Assembly (NCBI GenBank): GCA_039930945.1
Contig: JBDTSW010000001.1
Coordinates: forward strand, 1 to 59,287
Direction: 5' to 3'
Length of the DNA: 59,287 nt
Source: JBDTSW01 sp039930945
GTDB taxonomy: Bacteria > Actinomycetota > Thermoleophilia > Solirubrobacterales > 70-9
The position numbers were made by a program, and so were the translations under genes. The notes under the pieces were generated by a model. That model did not search any database. It was not told where the DNA came from and worked only from the letters and a program-made list of their open reading frames with translations. This document shows, piece after piece, positions 16,077 through 24,219 of the stretch. Each line of letters opens with the position of its first letter. The stretch's first letter is position 1.

Positions 16077-17072
16077 CTACTGCACGTAGCCGGCCTCGCT
16101 CAGGTAGTCGGCAGCGACGGCCTCGGGCTTCTCGCGGCCGAGGCTGAGGCGGGCGTTGAGCTCCTGCATCACCTCGAGCGTGAGGCTCTCCTGGACCTTC
16201 TCCACCGTCTCCAGCATGTCGGGACCGGCTCTGTCGACCGCCTCCTGGCTGGCGACGAAGAGCACGTTGCCCGATGGCAGCAGCCCCTGGCCGTCCTCGA
16301 GCAGCGTGTACTCGTCGGACTCGGCCAGCTGGCCGTCGGTGGTGAACAGGATCGAGAGGTCGGCATCACCCTTGTCGAGCACCTCGTAACGGAGCTCGAT
16401 GTCCACCGGCGTGAACTCGCCGAAGCTGAGCCCGTAGTTGTCCTCGAGACCCTGCAGGCAGTCGATCCGCTGGCGGCACTCGGGCGAGCCGGCCAGCGTC
16501 AGGTCCGCGGAGACTCCCTCGAGGTCCGCGATCGACGCCAGATCCAGCTCCTCCGCCGTCGAGGTCAGCAGGCCGACCGCGTCGGCGCTGCTGAACGACG
16601 TCGGCGCCGCCGGCGCCAGGCCCTTCTTGGCGAACTCGTCGAGCGAGTCCTGGTAGGCCTGCTGGGCGTCGCCGGGGACGTCCTCGGGCGCGAAGCCGAA
16701 GAACGAGGTCAGCGCGGTCGAGGCGTACTCCGGGTAGCCGTCGATCTCGCCCTCCTCCAGGGCCTTGAGCCCGATCCGCGCGGAGCCGAGCCTGGGGTCG
16801 GTGTTGACGGTGTACCCGGCGGCCTCGAGCGCCTGGGCGTAGATCTCACCGAGGATGGACTGCTCGGCGGAGTTCTTCGAACCGACCGTCAGCTCGATCC
16901 CCTTGTCGTCGGGGTTGGCCTCGATCGCGGTCACCGAGGTCTCGCCGCCCCCGTCGCCGCTCGAATCAGCATCGCCGCCGCAGGCGGCGACCCCGAAGGC
17001 GAGCACGAACGCGGCGAGCAGGGCGAAGATCGCGTCAAGTCGCGCGTCGCCACTCACTGGATCCGCGCTCAC
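16077..17072 (-). CDS. Glycine betaine/osmoprotectant-binding lipoprotein (OpuAC-like)
   Basis: 331-residue ABC-transporter binding protein. The signal peptide ends at FGVAAC with Cys31 as lipid site, then a Ser/Asp/Gly linker. The mature domain begins ELTVGSKNSAEQSILGEIYA, typical of OpuAC/ProX-type binding proteins for betaine, choline or carnitine. GTG 17072 overlaps the stop of the upstream acetyltransferase gene (GTGA) and is chosen for that reason. No cognate permease or ATPase is in the window, so it is an orphan or its partners lie elsewhere. Confidence 0.85.
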   Translation of the reverse strand: MSADPVSGDARLDAIFALLAAFVLAFGVAACGGDADSSGDGGGETSVTAIEANPDDKGIELTVGSKNSAEQSILGEIYAQALEAAGYTVNTDPRLGSARIGLKALEEGEIDGYPEYASTALTSFFGFAPEDVPGDAQQAYQDSLDEFAKKGLAPAAPTSFSSADAVGLLTSTAEELDLASIADLEGVSADLTLAGSPECRQRIDCLQGLEDNYGLSFGEFTPVDIELRYEVLDKGDADLSILFTTDGQLAESDEYTLLEDGQGLLPSGNVLFVASQEAVDRAGPDMLETVEKVQESLTLEVMQELNARLSLGREKPEAVAADYLSEAGYVQ

Positions 17073-17521
17073 CGGCCCAGCTCGAGCTCGTACTCGAGCC
17101 AGCGCTCGCCCTCGGCACCGACCGAGTCGTAGACCGACTGCGCCCGCTCGTTGTCGATCGCCGTCGTCCACATCAAGCACGGAGCGCCACCAAGCCGGGC
17201 ACGCTCGGCGCAGGCCTCGATCAGGGCTCGCCCGGCACCCGCGCCGCGGGCATCGGGCGCGATGAACAGGTCCTCCATGATCGCCACCCGGGCGGCGCGC
17301 AGGCTCGACCACTTCCAGCCGACAGCCGCGAACCCCACAGGGGTGCCGGCGTCGTCACGGGCGACCAGCAGCATCCCTTCGGCGTCGGGAACGGCGATCA
17401 GCTCCCGCGCCATCTCCATCAACCCCTGGTCAGGTGGGGAGACTCCGTAGAAGTCGCAGTAACCTCGCATCAGGGGCAAGACGGCCGCCAGGTCATCGTC
17501 TCGGGCGGAGTCGATCTGCAT
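17069..17521 (-). CDS. GNAT-family N-acetyltransferase
   Basis: 150-residue GNAT. The acetyl-CoA-binding motif A is EDLFIAPDARGAGAGRALIE (about residues 83-102; R/Q-x-x-G-x-G/A), followed by the characteristic AQSVYDSVGAE Tyr region. It acetylates an amine on an unknown small molecule or protein. The stop overlaps the start of the binding-protein gene. A strong terminator just upstream separates it from the cyclopropane-synthase operon. Confidence 0.88.
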   Translation of the reverse strand: MQIDSARDDDLAAVLPLMRGYCDFYGVSPPDQGLMEMARELIAVPDAEGMLLVARDDAGTPVGFAAVGWKWSSLRAARVAIMEDLFIAPDARGAGAGRALIEACAERARLGGAPCLMWTTAIDNERAQSVYDSVGAEGERWLEYELELGR

Positions 17522-17533
17522 GAGGCAATGAAA

Positions 17534-17556
17534 CCACGCCCGCCGGGCGGGCGTGG
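17534..17556 (-). terminator. Terminator of the SDR-SRPBCC-CFA operon
   Basis: CCACGCCCG - CCGGG - CGGGCGTGG, a perfect 9-bp stem immediately after the synthase stop; on the minus strand it is followed by TTTCATT. It separates the operon from the GNAT gene. Confidence 0.65.
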
Positions 17557-17558
17557 GT

Positions 17559-18824
17559 CTAGATCCGCTCGGCCGCGGAGGAGCTGAGGCGCTCCGCGTT
17601 CGGGCGCCCCTGCCAGCCGGATTTGGCCGCGACCAGTTGCAGGTCCATGATCCGGGCCTCGTCGAAGCCCGCCTCCGAGAGCGCCAGCCAGAGTGTCCAC
17701 AGCCGGCGGAAGCGCTCGTCGTAGCCGAGCTCGTCGAGCTGGGTCGCGGCCGCGACGAAACGCCGGCGCCAGTGGCGCAGGGTGAGCACGTAGCTGGGGC
17801 TGATGTCCTCGAGCCAGACCGTGCGCATGTCGGTGACCCGGGCGAGGCAGCGCTGGATCACCTCCAGCGAGGGCAGGCAGCCGCCGGGGAAGATCAGCTG
17901 GTTGGCAAGGCTGCGAGCGCTCTTCTCGGCCGCGAAGGCGCCGTCCTCGACCGCGATCGCCTGCAGGAAGAAGAGGCCGTGGGGCTCGAGCAGCGCCGAG
18001 CAGCGCTCGAAGAAGGCGTCGAAGTACTGCCAGCCGACGGCCTCGATCATCTCCAGCGAGACGAGCTTGTCGTAGCGCCCGGAGAGGTCGCGGTAGTCGT
18101 CGCCGAGCACCGTCACCCGGTCGGAGACGCCGGCCTCGCGGACCCGCGCCTCGGCGTAGGCGCGCTGCTCGCGCGAGATCGTCGTCGTCGTCACCCGGCA
18201 CCCGTACCGGGTCGCCGCGTAGGTGGCCATCCCGCCCCAGCCGGTGCCGATCTCGAGCAGGTGGTCGTCTCCCACCAACTCCAGCCGCCGGCAGACCCGC
18301 TCCAGCCTGGCGAGCTGGGCCTGCTCGAGGGTGGCGTCGGGGCGCTCGAACAGCGCCGACGAGTACATCATCGTCTCGCGGTCCAGGAACTGCTCGAACA
18401 GCCGATTGCCGAGGTCGTAGTGGGCGGAGATGTTGCGGCGCGCGCCGGAGCGCGTGTTCAGCAGCGGCAGCTGGCGGATGCGGGAGACGGGGCGAGACAG
18501 CGGGGCGAGGCGTCGCCGCAGCGGGTCGGCCCGCCGGACCTCGCGTGCGGCGATACGGCAGAGGCCGACGAGGTCGTCGGTCTCCCAGAGCCCGTCGGCG
18601 TAAGCGGTGCCGAGCCCGACGCTGCGCCCGCGGGCGAGCTCGACGTAGACCCGGGGCGAACGGACCTCGACCCGGATCGCCGGGCGGGCGGCGGCGCCGA
18701 GGACGACCTCGCCGCCCGACCAGGTCTCGTGCAGCTCGAGCCGACCCGAGCGCAGGCCTCGAAGCGCTTGGTGAACGATCGCCCGGGCGGCACGCTCGGA
18801 CGGCCGCAGACGGTCGGCGACCAT
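17559..18824 (-). CDS. Cyclopropane-fatty-acyl-phospholipid synthase-like methyltransferase (1)
   Basis: 421-residue SAM-dependent enzyme acting on unsaturated acyl chains of membrane phospholipids, adding a methylene or methyl. Motifs in order: NISAHYDLGNRLFEQF, MMYSSALF, SAM motif LEIGTGWGGMATYA, VSLEMIEAVGWQYF and the C-terminal DISPSYVLTLRHWRRRF. The N-terminal 110 residues form the usual lipid-binding domain. Its start overlaps the SRPBCC gene stop (ATGA). A second, divergent paralogue lies at 42380-43657. Product (cyclopropane versus 10-methyl branch) cannot be decided from sequence. Confidence 0.92.
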   Translation of the reverse strand: MVADRLRPSERAARAIVHQALRGLRSGRLELHETWSGGEVVLGAAARPAIRVEVRSPRVYVELARGRSVGLGTAYADGLWETDDLVGLCRIAAREVRRADPLRRRLAPLSRPVSRIRQLPLLNTRSGARRNISAHYDLGNRLFEQFLDRETMMYSSALFERPDATLEQAQLARLERVCRRLELVGDDHLLEIGTGWGGMATYAATRYGCRVTTTTISREQRAYAEARVREAGVSDRVTVLGDDYRDLSGRYDKLVSLEMIEAVGWQYFDAFFERCSALLEPHGLFFLQAIAVEDGAFAAEKSARSLANQLIFPGGCLPSLEVIQRCLARVTDMRTVWLEDISPSYVLTLRHWRRRFVAAATQLDELGYDERFRRLWTLWLALSEAGFDEARIMDLQLVAAKSGWQGRPNAERLSSSAAERI

Positions 18825-19291
18825 CAGCTCGCCGCCGGGATCGCCTCCGGCTGGGCCTCTGCCATGCCGAGCTCGCGCTCGAGCCCGGCCTTGGCGTTTT
18901 CGGCGAGGCGCTTGAAGGCGACCCGCATCGGCAGCTCCAAGAGCCGCAGCGGCCCCTTCAGCCGCAGGTCGGCGTCATAGGTGACGTCGGTGCCGGCGGC
19001 GTTCGCGGCGAAGGTGATCGTGTCGAGCGAAACCACCGCCGCGGTCTCGGCGCGCAGCACGACCCGCGCGGGGCGCTCCAGCTCTTCGATCTCGTAGGTG
19101 AAGGGAGTCTCGCGCCCGGCCGTCCTCACGACCACCTTCAAGCGCGAGCCGACGCGCGGCGGCCCCGAATCCAGGGCATGGGCCTCGACCACGCTGGGAT
19201 CCCATTCGGCCACCGAGGCAAAGTCCGCCAGGTAGTCGAAGGCCTCCTCGCGAGGCCTGGGAGTAGAGATGATTCCTAGGTAGCGTGGCAT
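18824..19291 (-). CDS. SRPBCC-family lipid-binding-type protein
   Basis: 155-residue START-like protein. The fold is indicated by PREEAFDYLADFASVAEWDP at the N-terminus, a run of alternating strands (SRLKVVVRTAG, FTYEIEELERPARVVL) and a long C-terminal helix. Such proteins carry or transform hydrophobic ligands. It sits between an SDR and a cyclopropane synthase with zero or negative spacing on both sides, so it probably handles an acyl or lipid intermediate of the same pathway. No catalytic residue can be named. Confidence 0.82.
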   Translation of the reverse strand: MPRYLGIISTPRPREEAFDYLADFASVAEWDPSVVEAHALDSGPPRVGSRLKVVVRTAGRETPFTYEIEELERPARVVLRAETAAVVSLDTITFAANAAGTDVTYDADLRLKGPLRLLELPMRVAFKRLAENAKAGLERELGMAEAQPEAIPAAS

Positions 19292-20275
19292 TCATGCTCC
19301 TCTGCTTCCGGGGGTGTACGCACGCGTTGCATCTTCGAGAAAGCTCCAGAGGCGCTCGCGGTCGGCGCTGGACTCGCACGTGCGCGGCACCCGGTGGGTG
19401 GGCCGTCTGCGGCGATCGTGCCAGAAGCCCCGCTCGGCTGCCTCGGGCGCGGCCAGCAGCCAGACTGCGGTGTCAGCTCCCTGGTCGGCGTCGCGCAGGA
19501 TCGGCGACATCACCCGGTGAAAGCGCGGCAGCGAGTCCTCCACCCCCGGGGTGTCGGCCCACCCGGGGTGCATCGAGTGGAAGCGCACGCCGTCGCCCTC
19601 GCGCTCGTCGAAGAGCTCGGCGAGGATCACCTGGGCGCGCTTGGCGTGCGCGTAGAAGCCCGAACCGTCGAAGTCGCGATGGTCGAGCTCGAGGTCGCCG
19701 GCATCGAGGCGGGCGGTGTACATGCCACCGGAGCTGACCCAGACGACCCGCGACGGCGCCCCGGCGCGCAGCGACTCCAACAGCATGCGGGTCATCAAGA
19801 ACGGCCCGATCACCGCGGTCGCGAGGGTGCGCTCGTGGCCCTGGGGGGTGCGCTCGCGGCGCTTGGTCAGGACCCCCGCGTTGTGGATCAACCCGGCCAG
19901 GCGCGGCACCCGCTCGGCGAAGGCGGCGGCGAAGGCGCGCACCGAGTCGAGATCGGAGACGTCGCAGAGGTGAAGCCGGACGCGCTCGCCGTCGTCGCCG
20001 CCACCCGGCACTGCGGCGAGCAGCCGGGCGCGGGCCGCCTCGCCGCGGTCGGGGTTTCGCGCCAGCAGGTGGACCCTGGCGCCGGCCTCGGCGAGCTGGC
20101 GGGCGGCCGCCTCGCCGATCCCGGAGCTGGCCCCGGTGACGAGGACGTCGCGATCGGCGAGCGCTTCGCTCGCGACCCGCGGGCCCCACGCCCGCCGGCG
20201 CAGGCGGTAGCCGGGCGACCCGTATCCGGGTACCACGGTCCAGTCCAGGGCTCGATCCAGCACACGATTGAGCAT
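19292..20275 (-). CDS. Short-chain dehydrogenase/reductase
   Basis: 327-residue SDR. Cofactor motif TGASSGIGEAAARQLAEAGA, HNAG (replacing NNAG), catalytic Ser in VWVSSGGMYTARL and YAHAKRA with the Tyr-x-x-x-Lys pair are all present. It resembles DHRS-type lipid reductases. ATG 20275 is preferred over a longer in-frame form because the extra residues have no family match. It is the first gene of the SDR-SRPBCC-CFA operon and diverges from the copper-protein gene with 38 bp between starts. Confidence 0.88.
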   Translation of the reverse strand: MLNRVLDRALDWTVVPGYGSPGYRLRRRAWGPRVASEALADRDVLVTGASSGIGEAAARQLAEAGARVHLLARNPDRGEAARARLLAAVPGGGDDGERVRLHLCDVSDLDSVRAFAAAFAERVPRLAGLIHNAGVLTKRRERTPQGHERTLATAVIGPFLMTRMLLESLRAGAPSRVVWVSSGGMYTARLDAGDLELDHRDFDGSGFYAHAKRAQVILAELFDEREGDGVRFHSMHPGWADTPGVEDSLPRFHRVMSPILRDADQGADTAVWLLAAPEAAERGFWHDRRRRPTHRVPRTCESSADRERLWSFLEDATRAYTPGSRGA

Positions 20276-20313
20276 TGGGGATCGCAGATTGGCATGTATC
20301 GTGTGCCCAAGCC

Positions 20314-21837
20314 ATGCAGGGTCTACGCAGGCAGGAGCCGCGCCCGAGGCGAGCGGTGCGGTACGCACCACTCGCGATCATCGCTGCGCTCGCATGCGCG
20401 GTCGCCCTGCCCTCGCAGGCCTCGGCTGACGTCGAGATCGTCACCGAGAAGTTCAAGCTCGATCCGGTCGGCGGCTTCGACGTCGTGCAGAAGGTCAGGG
20501 GCGGCGCTCCTCGGCCGTCAACCTCCGCCGGCCACATCGTCGAGATCGAGGCCGACATCGTCGACGGCGAGGGCAAGCCGATCCCGATCGACCGGCTGAT
20601 GCTCCACCACATCGTCTTCCTCAACATCGGCCGGGTGGACCAGAGCTGCAACACGATCACGGGCTTCGACGGACTTCAAGCCGCGCCCGGGGTAGAGCGC
20701 TTCTTCGCCGCCGGCGAGGAGCGGGCGAAGGTGAAGCTGCCGGAGGGATACGGCTACGACCTCTCCGACCAGACCCCGGGTGATGGCTTTCCCGACAGCT
20801 GGGCCGTCCTCTACATGGTGATGAACCACAGGTCCGGGCCAGAGACGGACGCCTACATCGAGTACACGATGAAGATCGAGGATGGCGTGGGCTTGGATGA
20901 GCCGATCCAGAGCGTGATCCCCTGGTGGCTCGACGCTGCCAACTGCGGCGCCGACCCGATCTACAACGTCAAAGGAGGCGGCGCCGAGGACTCCGAGAGC
21001 GTCCGCAGCCGCGACTTCTACCTCAACCCGGATCGCCTCGGGGCGACGGGCGGACGGATCGTCGCCGGGGGCGGGCACGTCCACGGGGGCGCCTACCGCC
21101 TCGACATCAGCCGCCCGGCTTGTCCCAATGACGACGGGCCCTTCTTCAGCTCGGTCCCGAAGTGGGGCGGGCCGGATCACGACTTCTACAAGGTGCGCCC
21201 GATCCTGCACGAGCCCGGGCCGGTCAACATGAGCGCCTTCCGCAGCGCCACCGGCTTCCCGGTCCAGGCTGGGCAGAGCCTGCGCCTGGACTCGGTCTAT
21301 GACGACTCCCAGCCCCACACCCGGGTGATGGGGATCTCGGTCGTCTACATCGCCCCCGACAACAACGTCGACGAGCCGTGCCAGGCGCTTCCCCTGGACA
21401 ACGAGGTCGAGACCCTGGGTCCCGATCCCGACGATCCCTCCTACCGCGAGGAGCCGATCCCGTTCACGATTCCCCTCGTCGGAGAGGACCCGACGAGCGA
21501 GACCGGTTACACCGAGATGAAGAACCCGCCCGGCGATCTCAAGCAGGTCAAGGACGGGACCAAGATCAAGGTGACCAACGTCAACAGCCTGCCGAAGCCC
21601 AACCTGAAGATCCACCAGGGCGACTCGCTGAAGTGGAAGTTCCGCAACAGCAGGAGCAATCTGCACAACATCACCCTGGCCAACGGCCCCCAGGCGATCG
21701 GCTCGCCGAACCTCAGCCTCGACCAAGCCGGGAGCCCCCGCGTGTTCGAGAAGAGGTTCCGCAAGCCCGGGCAGTACCGCCTCTTCTGCGCCCTGCATCC
21801 GACGCTGATGCACGAGCGCGTCGTCGTCAAGAAGTAG
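20314..21837 (+). CDS. Secreted copper protein: PHM-like domain plus C-terminal cupredoxin
   Basis: 507 residues with a signal peptide (about 1-38, cleavage near SQASAD). The C-terminal domain (about 425-507) is a cupredoxin: ligands His451 (NLHNITLA), Cys492, His495 and Met499 in FCALHPTLMH make a type 1 copper site. The large N-terminal domain carries LMLHHIVFLN (His98, His99), MVMNHRSG (His172), GGHVHGG (His255, His257) and RVMGISVVYI (Met339). Order and spacing match the two copper sites of peptidylglycine hydroxylating monooxygenase (His107, 108, 172; His242, 244, Met314). It may be a copper oxygenase fused to its electron donor. The start follows TATCGT closely. Confidence 0.75.
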   Translation: MQGLRRQEPRPRRAVRYAPLAIIAALACAVALPSQASADVEIVTEKFKLDPVGGFDVVQKVRGGAPRPSTSAGHIVEIEADIVDGEGKPIPIDRLMLHHIVFLNIGRVDQSCNTITGFDGLQAAPGVERFFAAGEERAKVKLPEGYGYDLSDQTPGDGFPDSWAVLYMVMNHRSGPETDAYIEYTMKIEDGVGLDEPIQSVIPWWLDAANCGADPIYNVKGGGAEDSESVRSRDFYLNPDRLGATGGRIVAGGGHVHGGAYRLDISRPACPNDDGPFFSSVPKWGGPDHDFYKVRPILHEPGPVNMSAFRSATGFPVQAGQSLRLDSVYDDSQPHTRVMGISVVYIAPDNNVDEPCQALPLDNEVETLGPDPDDPSYREEPIPFTIPLVGEDPTSETGYTEMKNPPGDLKQVKDGTKIKVTNVNSLPKPNLKIHQGDSLKWKFRNSRSNLHNITLANGPQAIGSPNLSLDQAGSPRVFEKRFRKPGQYRLFCALHPTLMHERVVVKK

Positions 21838-21883
21838 ACCGACGCCCGCTCCGGCCGCAGCCCGCCAGGCCGTCGAGCGACGA

Positions 21884-22726
21884 CTGCAACCGCTGCTGAA
21901 GTCCTCCTACTGGGCCGCCCTGCGACGGGCGCTCGACGCGGGGGTCACCGACAGCGCCGCCGCGCTCACCTACTACGTGCTGCTCTCGATGGTCCCATGC
22001 ATCACCCTGATCGTGGCGATCGTCGGGCTGGTCGGGCGCGACCCGGAGACGACGGACGCGATCGTCGAGGTGATCCAGCAGGGGGGCTCGGGGGAGGCGG
22101 CCGAGATGCTGCGCTCGGGCCTGCAGTCCGCGCTCGAGTCGACGCCTAAGTCGGGGGCCTTCCTCGGGATCGGCCTGATCGCGACGCTGTACGTCGCCTC
22201 GCTGTACGTGTCCGCGTTCGCCCGCGCGGCGAAGGCCCTCGGCGGCGAGGGTCGGCGCAGCGAGCTTCGCCGGCGTCCGCTGCAGGCACTGGCGACCTTC
22301 GGCGGCATCATCATCCTCGCCCTGGCCCTGCTCGCGCTCGCGATCTCGCGGCGGATCGCCGAAGCGCTCGCCGACGTCACCGGGCTCGGGCTGTTCGCCA
22401 ACGACTTCTGGCCGCTGGTCAAATGGGGGTTCGTGCTTGTCTCGTTGGTGGTGATCGTCTCGGGGCTGTACTCGCTCGACCCCACCCGCCCGCGCCGCTG
22501 GCCCCCGCGGCCGACGTGCGGCGGGCTGGTGGCGGTGGGCCTGTTGGTCGTGGCGACGGTCGGCTTTGAGGTCTATCTCGGCACCCTCGCCGGCTACGAC
22601 CAGACCTACGGGGCGCTGGGGGGAATCGTCACCTTCCTCGTCTGGACCTGGCTCTCGAACATGGTCCTGCTCTACGGCGTGGCGCTCGACCAGGAGCGCC
22701 GCCCCGTCCCGGCGCCCGACGGTTAG
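21884..22726 (+). CDS. YihY/BrkB-family membrane protein, start codon unclear
   Basis: Polytopic membrane protein of about 280 residues. Conserved family regions: DSAAALTYYVLLSMVPCITL, then GLIATLYVASLYVSAFARA, and the C-terminal GYDQTYGALGGIVTFLVWTW. Substrate or role in the family is not settled; it is not an RNase despite old naming. The conserved N-terminal segment (SSYWAALRRALDAGVTDSAA) is encoded from about 21902, but there is no ATG, GTG or TTG in frame between the stop at 21806 and GTG 21977. A CTG start (21884, 21893 or 21896) is assumed; GTG 21977 would delete part of the first membrane segment. Confidence 0.78.
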   Translation: MQPLLKSSYWAALRRALDAGVTDSAAALTYYVLLSMVPCITLIVAIVGLVGRDPETTDAIVEVIQQGGSGEAAEMLRSGLQSALESTPKSGAFLGIGLIATLYVASLYVSAFARAAKALGGEGRRSELRRRPLQALATFGGIIILALALLALAISRRIAEALADVTGLGLFANDFWPLVKWGFVLVSLVVIVSGLYSLDPTRPRRWPPRPTCGGLVAVGLLVVATVGFEVYLGTLAGYDQTYGALGGIVTFLVWTWLSNMVLLYGVALDQERRPVPAPDG

Positions 22727-22740
22727 GGTCCTCCGCACTC

Positions 22741-24219
22741 GTGAATGATCGCAACGGAGATCGCCGCCGCCTCTCGGTCGGCATCGTCGGGGCCGGCTTC
22801 GGGGGGCTGGGGATGGGGGCCCGCCTCGCCCAGGAGGGCTACGACGACTTCACGATCTTCGAGCGCGGCGAGACCGTGGGTGGCGTCTGGCGGGCGAACT
22901 CCTACCCCGGCGCCGCCTGCGACGTGCCCTCACACCTCTACTCGTTCTCGTTTGCCCCCGGCCACGACTGGTCGCGCCGCTACGCGCCCCGGGAGGACAT
23001 CCTTGACTACCTCGAGGCCTGCGCCGACCGTTTCGGGCTGACTCCCCACCTGCGCCTGGGAACCGAGGCGACCTCCGCGAGCTTCGACGCCGACGCCGGC
23101 CAGTGGACGCTGACCACCGACTCCGGCTCCGAGCACCGCTTCGACATCCTCGTCACGGCCTGCGGACAGCTCTCACGGCCGGCGATCCCGCAGATCCCGG
23201 GGCTCGACTCCTTCCAGGGCCCGGCGTTTCACTCCGCCGAATGGGATCACTCCTACGACCTCGCGGCGCAGCGCGTCGCCGTGATCGGCACCGGGGCCAG
23301 CTCGATCCAGTTCGTGCCGGCGATCGCCCCGCTGGCCGAACGGCTGACGATCTACCAGCGCTCGGCGCCGTGGATCCTGCCGAAGGCCGACCGGGCCTAT
23401 CCCGCGTGGGAGCGGCGCCTGTTCAGGCGCTTCCCGCCGTGGGTGGCCGCCAGCCGGCTGGGGATCTTCGCGGCCCTGGAGGGGGCCACGTACGGGTTCA
23501 CGGGCGCGTCCTGGGTGATCCGCCCGGCGCGCGCCGCCGCCGACCGCTACCGGCACAAGGAGCTGCCCGATCCCGAGCTGCGCGCCGCGGCGACCCCCGA
23601 CTACGAGATGGGCTGCAATCGGGTGTTGATCTCGAACGACTGGTACTCGACGCTTCGCCGGCCGGACGTGGACCTGATCAGCGGCCCGGTCGAGCGAATC
23701 ACGGCGACCGGGGTCGTCGGCGCCGACGGCGTCGAGCGCGAGGCGGACGCGATCGTCTTCGGCACCGGCTTTCGAAGTCACGACTTCGTCGCCCCGATGG
23801 AGGTCCGGGGGCTGGGCTCGCGTGAGCTGAACGAGGTCTGGGCCCGGCGCCCGGAGGCGTTCCTGGGGACCACCGTTTCGGGGTTTCCGAACATGTTCGT
23901 CCTCTACGGGCCGAACACCAACCACGGGGCAGGCTCGGTGCCCTTCACGCTCGAGTGCCAGATTCGCTATGCGCTCGACGGCATCAGGCGCCTGCGCGAG
24001 GGCGGCTATCGCTACCTGGACCTGCGACCCGAGGCCCAGGAGCACTGGCGGGAGGAGATGGAAGAGCGCAGCCGCGAGACGGTGTGGATGTCGGGCGGAT
24101 GCTCCAACTGGTACGTCACCGCCGACGGCGTCAACACGAACAACTGGCCCGGCGCCTGGCTGGAGTTTCGCCGGCGCACCCACCGCATCAACCCCGGCGA
24201 CTACCGGGTCGCGGCCTAG
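22741..24219 (+). CDS. Flavin-containing monooxygenase, Baeyer-Villiger type
   Basis: 492 residues. FAD motif GAGFGGLG near 17-24, ERGETVGGVWRANSYPGAAC, the BVMO fingerprint FQGPAFHSAEWDH (F-x-G-x3-H-x3-W-D, residues 158-169), NADPH motif IGTGASS and FGTGFRSHD are all seen. It inserts oxygen next to a ketone or hydroxylates a soft nucleophile using NADPH and O2; substrate unknown. GTG 22741 lies 5 nt beyond the predicted start point of TAGGGT (22724-22729). It is convergent with the acyltransferase gene, both TAG stops sharing CTAG at 24216-24219. Confidence 0.92.
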   Translation: MNDRNGDRRRLSVGIVGAGFGGLGMGARLAQEGYDDFTIFERGETVGGVWRANSYPGAACDVPSHLYSFSFAPGHDWSRRYAPREDILDYLEACADRFGLTPHLRLGTEATSASFDADAGQWTLTTDSGSEHRFDILVTACGQLSRPAIPQIPGLDSFQGPAFHSAEWDHSYDLAAQRVAVIGTGASSIQFVPAIAPLAERLTIYQRSAPWILPKADRAYPAWERRLFRRFPPWVAASRLGIFAALEGATYGFTGASWVIRPARAAADRYRHKELPDPELRAAATPDYEMGCNRVLISNDWYSTLRRPDVDLISGPVERITATGVVGADGVEREADAIVFGTGFRSHDFVAPMEVRGLGSRELNEVWARRPEAFLGTTVSGFPNMFVLYGPNTNHGAGSVPFTLECQIRYALDGIRRLREGGYRYLDLRPEAQEHWREEMEERSRETVWMSGGCSNWYVTADGVNTNNWPGAWLEFRRRTHRINPGDYRVAA

